DNA from: Bacillota bacterium
GTDB lineage: Bacteria > Bacillota > Clostridia > Lachnospirales > Lachnospiraceae
Direction: 5' to 3'
DNA: 64,000 nucleotides
NCBI GenBank assembly: GCA_023439125.1
Contig: JAEXOU010000016.1
Location: 1 to 64,000 of the forward strand
Part shown: piece after piece, positions 18,956 through 28,263 of the stretch
How positions within the stretch are numbered: the first letter of the stretch is position 1
Layout: each line of letters opens with the position of its first letter
Made by a program: the position numbers and the translations under genes
The notes under the pieces: model-generated
Database searches by the model: none
The model's input: the letters and a program-made list of their open reading frames with translations, nothing else
What the model was told of the DNA's origin: nothing

Positions 18956-19630
18956 TTAACGTTTTGAAGAAATTGCTTTATAAAAATCATTCAAATTGGA
19001 ATCTTGCTTAAGTGCTTGAGTAAATTGTTTATCAACACCTTTGATTAGATTAACTACTTCTTCATGGTTTCTAATAAGTTCTAATTGCTTTGTTTCTTTG
19101 GCTGTTAACTCATTAAAGTAGAGTTTAGGCTTCCCATCGACGTTCTTAATCAATAGCTGATCAATGGAAGGAGCTGGTGTATCAATCGTATGAATCTTTA
19201 AGTCATAAACGACGTAAATGACGATAGCGACATTGTCGACACCTTGTGTTACATAGATTTTTTGGTTATCGTAGCCTTCAATATACTCCATCTTTCGAAG
19301 CATAACTTCTACATCCATACTATTGTTATCAACGGTAACTGCATCATAAGCTTTTTTATCTGCATTCAAAATCGCATCATAATAGTTGGCTACTAATTCA
19401 GTGATAGCAGAATCATTGTTTTCAAGTAAAAATGTGGGAGGCTCAACAACCTCTTTGGATTCATTGCTGTATGCACTAATTGCTGTGTCAGATGGTAAAT
19501 TAGTTGTTGTTTCGGGTGTAGAGTTTTTGCTCGTAATCTTGTTGGAATTGTTAAATGCAATACTGCCAATCAACCCAACAACAAGGATACAGGAACAGAT
19601 TCCTATGATAACTTTATTTGATTTTTTCAT
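18956..19630 (-). CDS. membrane-anchored extracytoplasmic protein, unknown
   Basis: This 224-residue protein has a single N-terminal helix (about 8-27), then a Ser/Thr-rich linker (about 30-60) and a folded domain of about 150 residues. The domain looks like an NTF2/SnoaL-type fold (ELVANYYDAILNADKKAYDAV), but this is only an impression. There is no lipobox. It lies 17 bases after the NlpC/P60 gene behind AAAGGAG, so it is the second gene of an operon with a cell-wall hydrolase. It probably works outside the membrane next to the wall. Function unknown. Confidence 0.8.
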   Translation of the reverse strand: MKKSNKVIIGICSCILVVGLIGSIAFNNSNKITSKNSTPETTTNLPSDTAISAYSNESKEVVEPPTFLLENNDSAITELVANYYDAILNADKKAYDAVTVDNNSMDVEVMLRKMEYIEGYDNQKIYVTQGVDNVAIVIYVVYDLKIHTIDTPAPSIDQLLIKNVDGKPKLYFNELTAKETKQLELIRNHEEVVNLIKGVDKQFTQALKQDSNLNDFYKAISSKR

Positions 19631-19647
19631 AAAAAACTCCTTTAAGT

Positions 19648-20904
19648 CTATTTAACAATACGTCTGGCTGAGAGTGGTGTACGGTAGTTCCATTTACTTA
19701 TCTTAATTCCTTCTCTCCGATTGCTAGCATGTACAACTTTACCATTTCCCATGTACATCGCAACGTGATTGACAATACCACTGCTTGTTCCGTAAAAGAT
19801 TAAGTCACCAGCTTGTAAGTTATTGTAGCTTGCAGTTACTCTAGTACCTGCGCTACGAGCCTGTTCTTTTGAGGTTCTAGGTAAAGTATACCCAAAATGT
19901 TTATAAACAGCCCAAACAAATCCAGAACAGTCAGCACCATTGGTTAAGCTTGTTCCACCCCATACGTAAGGATTGCCAACGAATTGCACGGCATAATTAG
20001 CAATTTGTTGCCCTTTTGACTTAGAAGCACTTGAACTGCTACCAGTACTTGAAGAGTTCGAGGAGCTGGAAGAACCGGAGGAACTTGAAGAATTCGAGGA
20101 ACTGGAGGAGCTAGAAGAACCGGAGGAACTTGAAGAGCCAGAAGAAGCTGAATTTTGTGCCTGCGCTGCTTGTTGTGCTGCTTGCTGTGCCGCTAGTTTT
20201 GCTTGTTCTTCTTCGATACTAATGGCACGTTTATAATGATGAACTACGTCAACATAGTCTTTATGAACATACCCAGTAGTTTTAGAATCTAAGCGAATCT
20301 TAAACCAATCGTCATATTCTTCTAAAATTGTATATTGCTCATTGATTCCTATTTGCTTTTGTATTTTTGCAGTAGTATCCATTTCCATACGGACATTTAG
20401 AGTAGTACATGTTACTTTAATCTTTTTTGTGATATATTGATCTTCAAAAACTTTGGCACCTTCTTGACCATATAGAAGATATTCATTGGCTATGTAGCCG
20501 ACCACATTTCCAGATCGAATTTTTGTCCAATACTTTCCTTTATTTAACACGGTTGCTACATGACCGCGATATAATTTACCAACAACCTTAGAATCCGTAG
20601 TCCAACTTGAACGTATTCTGACGTAATCTGTTGTGTTGGAAAAGGCTTTATTATCATAAACACTTACACGTTCAATTGCAGCTAGTCGCTTACCATCCAC
20701 TACAATTGGAGTTGTAATATTAGCAATTGAAATACCAGTTTCAGATAAACGATTTTCATAATAATTATCTACGGCCTCTGCCATACCCCCAATTGATGTC
20801 GTACTTTGATCATAACTGGCTTCGACATTGGCTATATTCATATGCATTCCTGCTATTACAATTGTTGTTGTCATAGCAATCCTTAGTAATCCGTTGACTT
20901 TCAT
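19648..20904 (-). CDS. secreted SH3-domain and NlpC/P60 cell-wall peptidase
   Basis: This 418-residue secreted hydrolase has a signal peptide (about 1-29) and two bacterial SH3-like domains (about 90-145 and 166-222), which bind wall peptide. An Ala/Gln then Ser-rich linker (about 240-298) leads to an NlpC/P60 domain (about 302-418). The catalytic residues are visible: Cys326 in ADCSGF, His380 in NHVAMYMG and His392 in VVHASN. It should cut peptidoglycan stem peptides during growth or separation. GGGAGG precedes the ATG. The downstream anchored protein is probably co-expressed. The Ser-rich linker is encoded by repetitive DNA that may vary in length. Confidence 0.94.
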   Translation of the reverse strand: MKVNGLLRIAMTTTIVIAGMHMNIANVEASYDQSTTSIGGMAEAVDNYYENRLSETGISIANITTPIVVDGKRLAAIERVSVYDNKAFSNTTDYVRIRSSWTTDSKVVGKLYRGHVATVLNKGKYWTKIRSGNVVGYIANEYLLYGQEGAKVFEDQYITKKIKVTCTTLNVRMEMDTTAKIQKQIGINEQYTILEEYDDWFKIRLDSKTTGYVHKDYVDVVHHYKRAISIEEEQAKLAAQQAAQQAAQAQNSASSGSSSSSGSSSSSSSSNSSSSSGSSSSSNSSSTGSSSSASKSKGQQIANYAVQFVGNPYVWGGTSLTNGADCSGFVWAVYKHFGYTLPRTSKEQARSAGTRVTASYNNLQAGDLIFYGTSSGIVNHVAMYMGNGKVVHASNRREGIKISKWNYRTPLSARRIVK

Positions 20905-21014
20905 ATTTACCTCCCGGATGTATAAATTATTACATAATTGTTACGTAATTATAAGTGAAAGAGAAATAAATGACAATAGGGAGTATTTGTAAATCCAGAC
21001 GAATGAAAATAGAA

Positions 21015-21468
21015 AGGGGTGTTGCATAATGCAACACCCCTGTTTGTTCGCTAGGCGTTTGTGATTTTTTGCTATGAAGAAGAACGAGTACATATGTATA
21101 TTTTCTACGGCGCGCTATGCTCACAAGCCCACAAAGGGCGTGTGGGACTTGTAAGGCCTACGAAAATATACATATGTACTCGCTCTTCGGGATAGGAGGT
21201 GAAATCACAAACGCTAATAAAGTTGCGGGGGCTATTACATTATGTAACACCCCTGTTTGTTCGCTAGGCGTTTGTGATTTTTTTGCTATGAAGAAGAACG
21301 AGTACATATGTATATTTTCTACGGCGCGCTATGCTCACAAGCCCACAAAGGGCGTGTGGGACTTGTAAGGCCTACGAAAATATACATATGTACTCGTTCT
21401 TCGGGATAGGAGGTGAAATCACAAACGCTAATAAAGTTGCGGGGGCTATTACATTATGTAATAGCCCC
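21015..21468. repeat. two tandem palindromic repeats, period about 213 bp
   Basis: Two nearly identical units share their middle hairpin. Hairpins of 27 bases bound the array at 21015-21041 (AGGGGTGTTGCAT arm) and 21442-21468 (GGGGCTATTACAT arm), with a mixed one at about 21228-21254. Each unit has nested arms GCGTTTGTGATTT/AAATCACAAACGC and GAGTACATATGTATATTTTC around the CTCACAAGCCC core. The array fills the gap between the two minus-strand operons; short open frames in it follow the repeat and are not genes. Confidence 0.9.
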
Positions 21469-21492
21469 TTTAGATAAGTAGATGATACCTCT

Positions 21493-23337
21493 CTATAATA
21501 TATAAAGAGGTATAAAATGATACATTATTTTTTTTGATAAGTCAGCTGAAACCACATCGATTTGGTTGATTAAATCAGTATTCGTTTGAATTAATTGAAT
21601 CTTTTGCTCTAAAAGTGATTCTAAAGGTTCAATGATTAGCTTACGATAATTTGGTATTGCTAAGTTTGAGGTTGGTACTTGTTGTGATACTAAGATTGAT
21701 TTTATATGTAACATCTGTTCCTCTTGAAGCAGAATCGGATACGAACGAAGGATGGATACTAATTCACCAACACGAATAACAGTTTGGGTAGAATTATTAT
21801 CAAGTAATACATCATCGTTTGAAAGTATCACAATTTGTTTTATCTCAAGATATTGGTCTAAAGGACGATTTAATAGTTGGTTCAGATGTTTTTCAAGCTT
21901 AAGCATAGAAGAGTTGTTTACGCTTGTAATGGAAGGACTTATCGACTCTAACTTATCTTCACCTGAAAAACGTTTGTACCAATTACCATCTCGCTCAATG
22001 AGTAATTCGAATGGAGTGGAAGGATCAAAAGTTTCAATATCGATGATAAAAATTCCACGATTTGTGATTAGTATATTGTCATAATCGATAGTTTCACCAT
22101 CCAGTATAATGCTATAATCAGATAAATTAATTGCTTGTTTTTCAAATAGCTCAATTGTCGAGTTTACACTTGTCTTACACTTTCCGTGCCAATAGAGCAT
22201 GTCACAGTACATATATAGCTGTTCAATTGCTTGCTTTGTCGAACGACGTTCGTTATTAATGTGTTTTAATGGTTCTTCAAACCCATTGATATACCGCTGA
22301 TATATATTAAAATATGTTTGGTTCTCGATAGAGTTGCTTTCAAAATGTTCTCTAATGAGATTAAATTTGTTTGATAAATTTGTAATCACATCCCGGTCAA
22401 GATGACTTTCGGTTACAAGATTGTCTTCTTTCCATAGGGATATCTTATCTTTGATATAGGTTAAGTAAATGTCTAGGTCACTAGCTTTTAATGATAAGGA
22501 TTCCTCTGTACTTTGTAGATACTGTAGATAATGGTTCAATTTTTTCTCGTCTTGTGGTATGTAAACAGCTAAGTCTTTACGTAAAGAAGCTTCATCAAGG
22601 TGTATTACTTTTTCACTTTGTGCTGCTACCAATTGATTTTCAACTTTTTTGCTATAGTCAGGATGTCGCTTATAATAAAAATCCCAGTGAGCAATGTTGT
22701 TAATTCTCTTTCTGTTTTCATGGTGTTGATAAAAACTGCGAAAATAGGATTCACAAAATATATTCAGTGCATAAGCTAGAATACATGAGAATGCGCGTAT
22801 TATGATAAAAATAAATCCATATACTAGAAAGAATGCTATATATTCAGAACTTAAGCTATCTTCTGTATATTGACTTAACTTTTCAATTAACCCAGATAGG
22901 CGGATTTCTTCTTGAAGTGGTGAGCTCAGATAATGATTCATAACGATCAACTTTATGATGAATACAATAAATTCAGACAATAGATTGATGTACTTAGAAC
23001 CAATTTGGGTATAACGGGATTTCCATAGATTAATGACAAAACAAAGCTTCAAAATCAAATATATTGATAAAAATATCAAATCTTTACCAACTCGTATGTA
23101 GGTGTTATCAATCTTACTGTAGTTTTGGGTGAATTCATGTCCCAATCGGATGGTAGGTATGGCATTAAGTAGAAAAAAGATACACATAAGAGCAGTTGCT
23201 AGAAGTAATTGTGTTCTACTGTTAATCATATAGCGGTAATTCGCCTTTTCTTTCGTATTATGGCAATTCCAACATAGACCTTCGCTGGATAATATTTGTC
23301 CCGTTTGGTTACACTGGGAACAAGGTGTATCGATCAT
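21493..23337 (-). CDS. membrane protein with zinc ribbon and degenerate NERD domain
   Basis: This 614-residue protein starts with a zinc ribbon (CSQCNQTG, then CWNC, about 6-25). Four helices follow (about 43-65, 88-110, 120-140 and 170-198), then a long cytoplasmic helical region, a NERD-like domain (about 390-480) and a coiled tail. NERD is a nuclease-related domain with an E-x-K active site. Here the matching segment GIFIIDIETF has Asp and Glu where Glu and Lys are expected, so nuclease activity is doubtful. The gene stands alone, GGGAG precedes its ATG, and no defence genes flank it. The role is unknown; membrane-linked sensing is a guess. Confidence 0.75.
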   Translation of the reverse strand: MIDTPCSQCNQTGQILSSEGLCWNCHNTKEKANYRYMINSRTQLLLATALMCIFFLLNAIPTIRLGHEFTQNYSKIDNTYIRVGKDLIFLSIYLILKLCFVINLWKSRYTQIGSKYINLLSEFIVFIIKLIVMNHYLSSPLQEEIRLSGLIEKLSQYTEDSLSSEYIAFFLVYGFIFIIIRAFSCILAYALNIFCESYFRSFYQHHENRKRINNIAHWDFYYKRHPDYSKKVENQLVAAQSEKVIHLDEASLRKDLAVYIPQDEKKLNHYLQYLQSTEESLSLKASDLDIYLTYIKDKISLWKEDNLVTESHLDRDVITNLSNKFNLIREHFESNSIENQTYFNIYQRYINGFEEPLKHINNERRSTKQAIEQLYMYCDMLYWHGKCKTSVNSTIELFEKQAINLSDYSIILDGETIDYDNILITNRGIFIIDIETFDPSTPFELLIERDGNWYKRFSGEDKLESISPSITSVNNSSMLKLEKHLNQLLNRPLDQYLEIKQIVILSNDDVLLDNNSTQTVIRVGELVSILRSYPILLQEEQMLHIKSILVSQQVPTSNLAIPNYRKLIIEPLESLLEQKIQLIQTNTDLINQIDVVSADLSKKIMYHFIPLYIL

Positions 23338-23735
23338 TGTAACTCCCTCCGTTCGTCATCCATATAGGTATATCTTACGAATCAAATATCGTTATAGTTA
23401 TTATATATTATTATACTAGAAATGTCATTTAATATTGACATAAAAAGTATTTACAATCTGAAGATTTTTCGTATACATACTTAATCTATGAATCGAATTA
23501 TGGATAATTAAATTGAAAAAAGTAAACATTAGAGAAAAGACATCGAATGTGTAAAATAAATGAGATTTTTTCTCAAATATAGCTGAGGTAAAAGTAATTA
23601 TTTTTATTCTATTATGAAAGAATATTCTTGAATAAATAGATATACTAAGGTAAACTTATTTTTAAAAGATTTGGGTGTGAGGGTATTATAAAAGTCTTAT
23701 GCACTCGGATTAAAATATGAATTGGAGTGATGGAT
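23338..23735. other. gene-free AT-rich divergent intergenic region
   Basis: This gap separates the minus-strand NERD gene and the plus-strand kinase-like gene. It must hold both promoters, but I could not fix a convincing -35/-10 pair. I saw no gene, repeat or riboswitch motif. Confidence 0.6.
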
Positions 23736-24332
23736 ATGAAAAAATTAATTTTGATAACCTCTCCGCCAGCTTGTGGAAAAACTTATGTTTCGAAGCAATT
23801 AGCGAAAGCGCTGAAACATGTAGTATATCTCGATAAAGATACATTAATTTGTTTATCGAAGCAAATTTTTACAGTTGCTGGTGAAGAATACAATCGAAGT
23901 TCGGAATTCTTTGAGAATAATATCCGAGATTACGAGTATGAAGCAATTGTAGCATTAGCATTGGAGGCAATAGAGTATGAGGATATTGTCTTAATTAACG
24001 CACCATTTAAACGTGAGATCAGAGATTTAGAATATATAAATCATCTCAAGGCTATGTTAGCGGATAAAGCTGCATCGCTAGTTGTTATTTGGGTAGAGAC
24101 ATCAGTTGAGGTATGCAAAGAACGAATGATTGAAAGAAATTCAGATCGTGATACATGGAAGCTCACTCATTGGGATGAATATATTGCAAATTGCAATTTT
24201 ACAATTCCTACATCTTTAGATAATCCTAATGTTGTGGATGATTTACTGATTTTTAAAAACTCCTCAGAAGAAGAATACCAAGAATCTATGAAACGGATTG
24301 TAGGTATTATTGAAAGAGAGAGTACAAAATAA
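23736..24332 (+). CDS. P-loop kinase-like ATP-binding protein
   Basis: This is a compact 198-residue nucleotide-binding protein. The P-loop SPPACGKT (about 8-15) is followed by a conserved LDKDTL (about 32-37), where such kinases use an Asp, and a lid with CKERMIERNSDRDTWK (about 128-143). This is the pattern of the AAA_33/zeta-like predicted kinases that phosphorylate small molecules. The substrate is unknown. The ATG at 23736 is chosen because TTGGAGTGATGG lies ahead; earlier GTG/ATG codons at 23727 and 23730 overlap it. A terminator follows at 24399. Confidence 0.82.
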   Translation: MKKLILITSPPACGKTYVSKQLAKALKHVVYLDKDTLICLSKQIFTVAGEEYNRSSEFFENNIRDYEYEAIVALALEAIEYEDIVLINAPFKREIRDLEYINHLKAMLADKAASLVVIWVETSVEVCKERMIERNSDRDTWKLTHWDEYIANCNFTIPTSLDNPNVVDDLLIFKNSSEEEYQESMKRIVGIIERESTK

Positions 24333-24398
24333 TCTTCGATTCATATTTTAGAACGGAAAGTACATAAGTATAATTACTTTAATTTATATATATTTTTG

Positions 24399-24431
24399 AA
24401 TGCCATTCTATTTCGAAAGAATGGTATTTTT
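24399..24431 (+). terminator. rho-independent terminator
   Basis: AATGCCATTCT pairs with AGAATGGTATT around an 8-base loop and is followed by TTT. It ends the kinase-like gene. Confidence 0.8.
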
Positions 24432-24480
24432 GCTGTGCTTGTAAAGTGTTTCTCGTGAGAGTGTGCGAAGCACACTTTTA

Positions 24481-24629
24481 TTCTATAATAGGAAAGTTCT
24501 TTGAACTTCCATATTATAGAACAAAAGCGTCCAAAAGGATGGACGCTATGATGCACACAAGCGCGTTAGGAAGATGTCGCTTACGCGACCGCGCTTGGCG
24601 CGAGTGTTTTGCAAGCAAAACACTTTTTA
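24481..24629. repeat. multi-hairpin repeat, terminator-like family (copy 2)
   Basis: A hairpin with TTCTATAATAGGAA arms (24481-24520) precedes GCGTCC-AAAAGGAT-GGACGC, the nested CGCGACCGCGCTTGG stem, and AGTGTTTTGC-AA-GCAAAACACT with T5. A shorter hairpin, AGTGTGCGAAGCACACT, lies just before it at about 24461-24477. The unit ends about 110 bases ahead of the next ATG. Confidence 0.88.
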
Positions 24630-24738
24630 ATAGAAAGATAATTGACATTTTACAAACAATATTGGAAAATAAGATTCTGTAATTTTATTGCTTCATGCTA
24701 GTATGAATCAACATAATTGTTATATGGAAGGAAGAAAA

Positions 24739-25359
24739 ATGAAAAAAAGTTTCTTATTGAAGGTAGTGTATGCGTTATTTGGTATCTTGTTAGTTGGTAT
24801 TGGTGTTGGGTTTAATGCATCAGCATTACTTGGTAATGATCCAATTGCAATTTTATATGATGGGATTCGTAACATTGCTGGGTTAGGTTATGAATCACTT
24901 GGACTAATTACTAATCTAGTGAATTTATCCGTCTTAATTTTATTACTTTTTATTGGTCGACGCTATTTAAACATTGGTACGATAATCTATATGTTATCAC
25001 TTGGTACTTTTGTAAACTTAGGAAATTATCTCTATGGACAGATGTTTACAGATCCGTCTATAATCGTTCGTTTCAGTATGGGTATCATAGGAAGTTTATT
25101 AATCTACACTGGAGTTGGTATATTTATACTTATGGACATCGGTTTGGATCTTTTTACAGCATTCGCTATGGTAATTAATGATACATTAAGATGGGAATTT
25201 AGAAAGACAAAAATTTGCTTTGATATTATTTTAGTAGTGACTGGAACATTACTAGGTGGTACACTTGGTATTATTACAATATTCACAGCATTAACTGCAG
25301 GTCCATGCATTCAATGGGTAGTTACTAAATTAAAAGTAAAATTAAAGGATCGATTATAA
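24739..25359 (+). CDS. YczE/YitT-like integral membrane protein
   Basis: This 206-residue protein has five to six hydrophobic helices and the opening pattern GILLVGIGVGFNASALLGNDP found in the YczE/YyaS/YitT group. B. subtilis YczE is needed for lipopeptide production through Sfp, but the mechanism is unknown and most members are uncharacterised. ATG 24739 is preferred because GGAAGGAAG precedes it and the first helix begins soon after; a start at 24688 would add 17 non-hydrophobic residues. It is followed after 28 bases by the YbaK-like gene and may share its transcript. Confidence 0.82.
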   Translation: MKKSFLLKVVYALFGILLVGIGVGFNASALLGNDPIAILYDGIRNIAGLGYESLGLITNLVNLSVLILLLFIGRRYLNIGTIIYMLSLGTFVNLGNYLYGQMFTDPSIIVRFSMGIIGSLLIYTGVGIFILMDIGLDLFTAFAMVINDTLRWEFRKTKICFDIILVVTGTLLGGTLGIITIFTALTAGPCIQWVVTKLKVKLKDRL

Positions 25360-25387
25360 ATTAGGTGGACGATGGAGGGATAATACA

Positions 25388-25858
25388 ATGGCAATTGAAA
25401 TTGTAAAAGAGTACTTTAAGCAGTTTGGATTAGAGGAACGAATTCAGGAATTTGATGTTTCAAGTGCAACGGTGGAACTAGCAGCAAAAGCATTGAGCGT
25501 GGAGCCAGCAAGAATTGCAAAGACACTTTCTTTTAAGAAGGGTGAGGGAGCAATGCTGATTGTAACAGCAGGCGATGTTAAAATTGATAATCAAAAGTTT
25601 AAGCAAGAATTTGGTATGAAGGCAAAGATGCTTACTCCAGAGGAGGTTATAGAGTTTATTGGTCATGCAATTGGAGGAGTTTGCCCATTCAAAGTTCCAG
25701 AACAGGTAGAGATTTACTTAGATGCCTCTATGAAACGCTTTAATACAATGTATCCTGCAGCTGGTAGCAGCAACAGTGCAATTGAATTATCACTTGAGGA
25801 ACTTTTTTTGTATTCTAAGGCGATTCGGTGGATTGATGTATGTAAAACCATAGAATAA
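25388..25858 (+). CDS. YbaK/ProX-family aminoacyl-tRNA deacylase
   Basis: This 156-residue single-domain protein is of the size expected for free-standing trans-editing enzymes. The conserved pattern TLSFKKGEGAMLIVTAGDVKID near 44-65 includes the lysine used by the family, and GGVCPFKV with a later PAAGSSNSAIELS loop is typical. Members remove wrongly attached amino acids from tRNA, for example Cys from tRNA-Pro (YbaK) or Ala (ProXp-ala). Which one applies here cannot be told. GGAGGG precedes the ATG. Confidence 0.88.
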   Translation: MAIEIVKEYFKQFGLEERIQEFDVSSATVELAAKALSVEPARIAKTLSFKKGEGAMLIVTAGDVKIDNQKFKQEFGMKAKMLTPEEVIEFIGHAIGGVCPFKVPEQVEIYLDASMKRFNTMYPAAGSSNSAIELSLEELFLYSKAIRWIDVCKTIE

Positions 25859-26002
25859 TTCGTATCGTCGTCACTATACTTTTGGAAATAAAAAGAAAAG
25901 AATGATTGAACAATCCTTTGATTGGTTGTATAATCCTAAATAGATTTTCAGGATTCCAGGTATACTTTGGATCATTTCGAGATGGTGGAGGATTGTTTTT
26001 AA

Positions 26003-27808
26003 GTGAAAATGAATAAATTTAAGCTTGGATTTTCGCTGCTAAAGCAAAATTACAAGAGCATTCTACTATTTGACTTAATCTATAAATTAGTAGCAACCGC
26101 ATTATTTGTTCCTTTGTTAGTTGGTATGTTAAATTTCGCTATGTATATGGCAGGAATGAAGTATATAAGCAATGATAATATATTTAACTTTTTATTAAAG
26201 CCTACAACTTTATTGATTGCAGTTGTCATCTTAATTGCATTGGCGATGATTATGATTGTTGAAATTACTGCCACGGTTGCTTGTTATCATGCATCCTATT
26301 ACAAGCAAAAGATCAGCGTTGCAGATATGTTTCATATTGGCTTTCGGTCCGCTCTTCGTATGTTTCGAGGAAGGAATCTATTAATCATCGTGTATGTTTT
26401 AGTCCTATTACCGATTACTAGTTTGACGTTTATATCAAGCTATGCATCGAGCATAACAATACCAGACTTTGTTTCTTCTTATATTGAGTCCAATCGATAT
26501 ATTTCAGTCATTATAATCATATTCTTGCTAGGTTTATCGGTAATTGCTGTTCGTTGGTTATTTAGCATTCATTTTTATGTAAATGAGAACATGAGTTTTA
26601 AAGAAGCGCGAAAGAAAAGTCTTGAAGTTAATCAAAAGCGCTATGTTCGCAATGTGCTACAATTGATTTTATGGAACATAATAATAGCAGTGGTTATCAT
26701 ACTCATAGCTTGTCTTGGAATATTAGCTATTGCTGTTGTAATTAAAGTATTTAGCACAAGTAAAGTAGCATTATCGGTAACACTTGCAATTACGGCAGCA
26801 GTAGTTATCTTAATCTATATATTGGTGGCTAATTTTATTATACCGATTATGTTTGCATTTATTAGTGCAATGTATTATCAGGATAAATTCAATAAAGGTG
26901 AGGATATTCCTGCTTATCATTCCGTTTTGGAAAAGCATAAACGTTTTAAGAAGATTTCATTGATTGTTGTAATTTGTGCATGTTTAGTTAATATGACCTA
27001 TGTTGAAATTATATCAGATAATAGCTTCAACTTTCATGTACAATTTCTAGATCGTCCAGTTGTATCAGCACATCGAGGCGATTCCGTATCTGCACCAGAG
27101 AATACGATTCCTGCGTTTGAAAGTGCGATTGCAAATAGAGCAGATTATGCTGAATTGGATGTACAGCAAACGAAGGATGGTGTAATTGTTGTAATGCATG
27201 ACAGTAATTTAAAGCGTACAACAGGAGTAAATAAAAACATCTGGGAAGTAACATATGATGAGATTAAAGATTTAGACGCTGGGAGTTGGTTCTCCAAAGA
27301 ATACGCTGGAACCAAAATTCCTACACTTGATGAAGTATTAAAGCTTTGTAAGGGTGAAATCAGGTTAAATATCGAGTTGAAGCCAACCGGTCATGAAGTA
27401 GACTTTGAAAAGAGTGTTGTGGATGTCATCTACGAGAATGAGTTTGAAACTGATTGTGTCATTGCCTCGATGAAATATTCTACATTAGAAAAAGTGAAAG
27501 AATATGCACCAGAATTTACAACGGTTTATGTAACGACAGTTGCATACGGCTCGATTCAGGCGCTTGAGTATGCAGATGTGTTTAGTATTGAGTCAACCTT
27601 TGCAACTAGCAGTATGGTGAATCGATTACATGAACAAGGAAAGCTGGTTTATGCTTGGACCGTAAATAATGAAGATAAGATTCAAGCTATGATTGATGTC
27701 GGCGTTGATAGTATTATTACGGATAATCCAGTGTTAGCAAGAGAATTAATCTATTCAAAATCTTTGAACGATACGATCGTTGAATTTATTACAAGTTTGT
27801 TTAAGTAA
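26003..27808 (+). CDS. glycerophosphodiester phosphodiesterase with N-terminal membrane domain
   Basis: This 601-residue enzyme has two parts. Residues about 1-340 form a membrane domain with seven or eight helices, the GDPD-associated membrane domain. A GDPD catalytic domain follows (about 350-590), opening with SAHRGDSVSAPENT near 354; its His, Arg, Glu and Asp are the conserved catalytic and metal ligands. It should hydrolyse glycerophosphodiesters or similar teichoic-acid-like substrates, with the catalytic domain probably outside the cell. The GTG start at 26003 has GGAGG 11 bases ahead; ATG 26009 is the alternative. Confidence 0.92.
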   Translation: MKMNKFKLGFSLLKQNYKSILLFDLIYKLVATALFVPLLVGMLNFAMYMAGMKYISNDNIFNFLLKPTTLLIAVVILIALAMIMIVEITATVACYHASYYKQKISVADMFHIGFRSALRMFRGRNLLIIVYVLVLLPITSLTFISSYASSITIPDFVSSYIESNRYISVIIIIFLLGLSVIAVRWLFSIHFYVNENMSFKEARKKSLEVNQKRYVRNVLQLILWNIIIAVVIILIACLGILAIAVVIKVFSTSKVALSVTLAITAAVVILIYILVANFIIPIMFAFISAMYYQDKFNKGEDIPAYHSVLEKHKRFKKISLIVVICACLVNMTYVEIISDNSFNFHVQFLDRPVVSAHRGDSVSAPENTIPAFESAIANRADYAELDVQQTKDGVIVVMHDSNLKRTTGVNKNIWEVTYDEIKDLDAGSWFSKEYAGTKIPTLDEVLKLCKGEIRLNIELKPTGHEVDFEKSVVDVIYENEFETDCVIASMKYSTLEKVKEYAPEFTTVYVTTVAYGSIQALEYADVFSIESTFATSSMVNRLHEQGKLVYAWTVNNEDKIQAMIDVGVDSIITDNPVLARELIYSKSLNDTIVEFITSLFK

Positions 27809-28000
27809 GAAAACTTAGGTAAGGCAACTTGAGAATCTTGTGTATAACGAATTTACAAGAGAAAAGTTTGTAATCATAGTACTTACATGAGGTAAACAAT
27901 CGATGTAAAGAATTCAGATGACTTAAAAGGTAATTTAGGAATGGATGAATTCAGGTGAAATAATTGGGTAGTCAAGTGAACAACGAATAGAATTTGTACA
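27809..28000. other. gene-free intergenic sequence
   Basis: I see no open frame with a ribosome site, no terminator-grade hairpin and no repeat directly after the GDPD gene. The sequence looks like decayed or unstructured DNA. Confidence 0.5.
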
Positions 28001-28263
28001 TTGACGAATTAAGAAAATAGTGATATTTTAGTATTATAAGAAATGAAGGGAAGTGTGTTTTTGTTAATTGCATCAATATGCGCTTAAGAATTAATTTAGC
28101 AATTGAGGACATTGGTAGTATCTGCGGATGCTTTCTTTGTGTACCCATTTGTAGCCCATAAAGATGTAATGAATCAGACACAATTGCCGGTATGAAACGG
28201 TCTCTTTGACATTGAGTCGAATGCCTGTAGAACGATATCTTTATGGTTCTACAGGTTTTTTTA
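28001..28263 (+). ncRNA. candidate small RNA with own promoter and terminator
   Basis: TTGACG (28001-28006), a 17-base spacer and TATTTT (28024-28029) could start a transcript near 28036. A clear rho-independent terminator ends it at 28224-28263. Inside, TTAATTGC can pair with GCAATTGA at about 28063-28105. No good open frame lies between, on the plus strand. I do not recognise the RNA. The opposite strand has a 108-codon frame of unrecognised content that runs through the terminator and is probably not a gene. Confidence 0.3.
28224..28263 (+). terminator. rho-independent terminator
   Basis: CCTGTAGAAC pairs exactly with GTTCTACAGG around a 12-base loop and is followed by seven T. No protein gene on the plus strand lies close upstream. 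Confidence 0.85.

Noticed and set aside
21117..21368. Open frames inside the tandem palindromes
   Set aside because: They follow the repeat, have no ribosome site and give Cys/Ala-rich low-complexity peptides. Similar frames at 842-1024, 15013-15219, 18669-18881 and 24446-24682 were rejected for the same reason.
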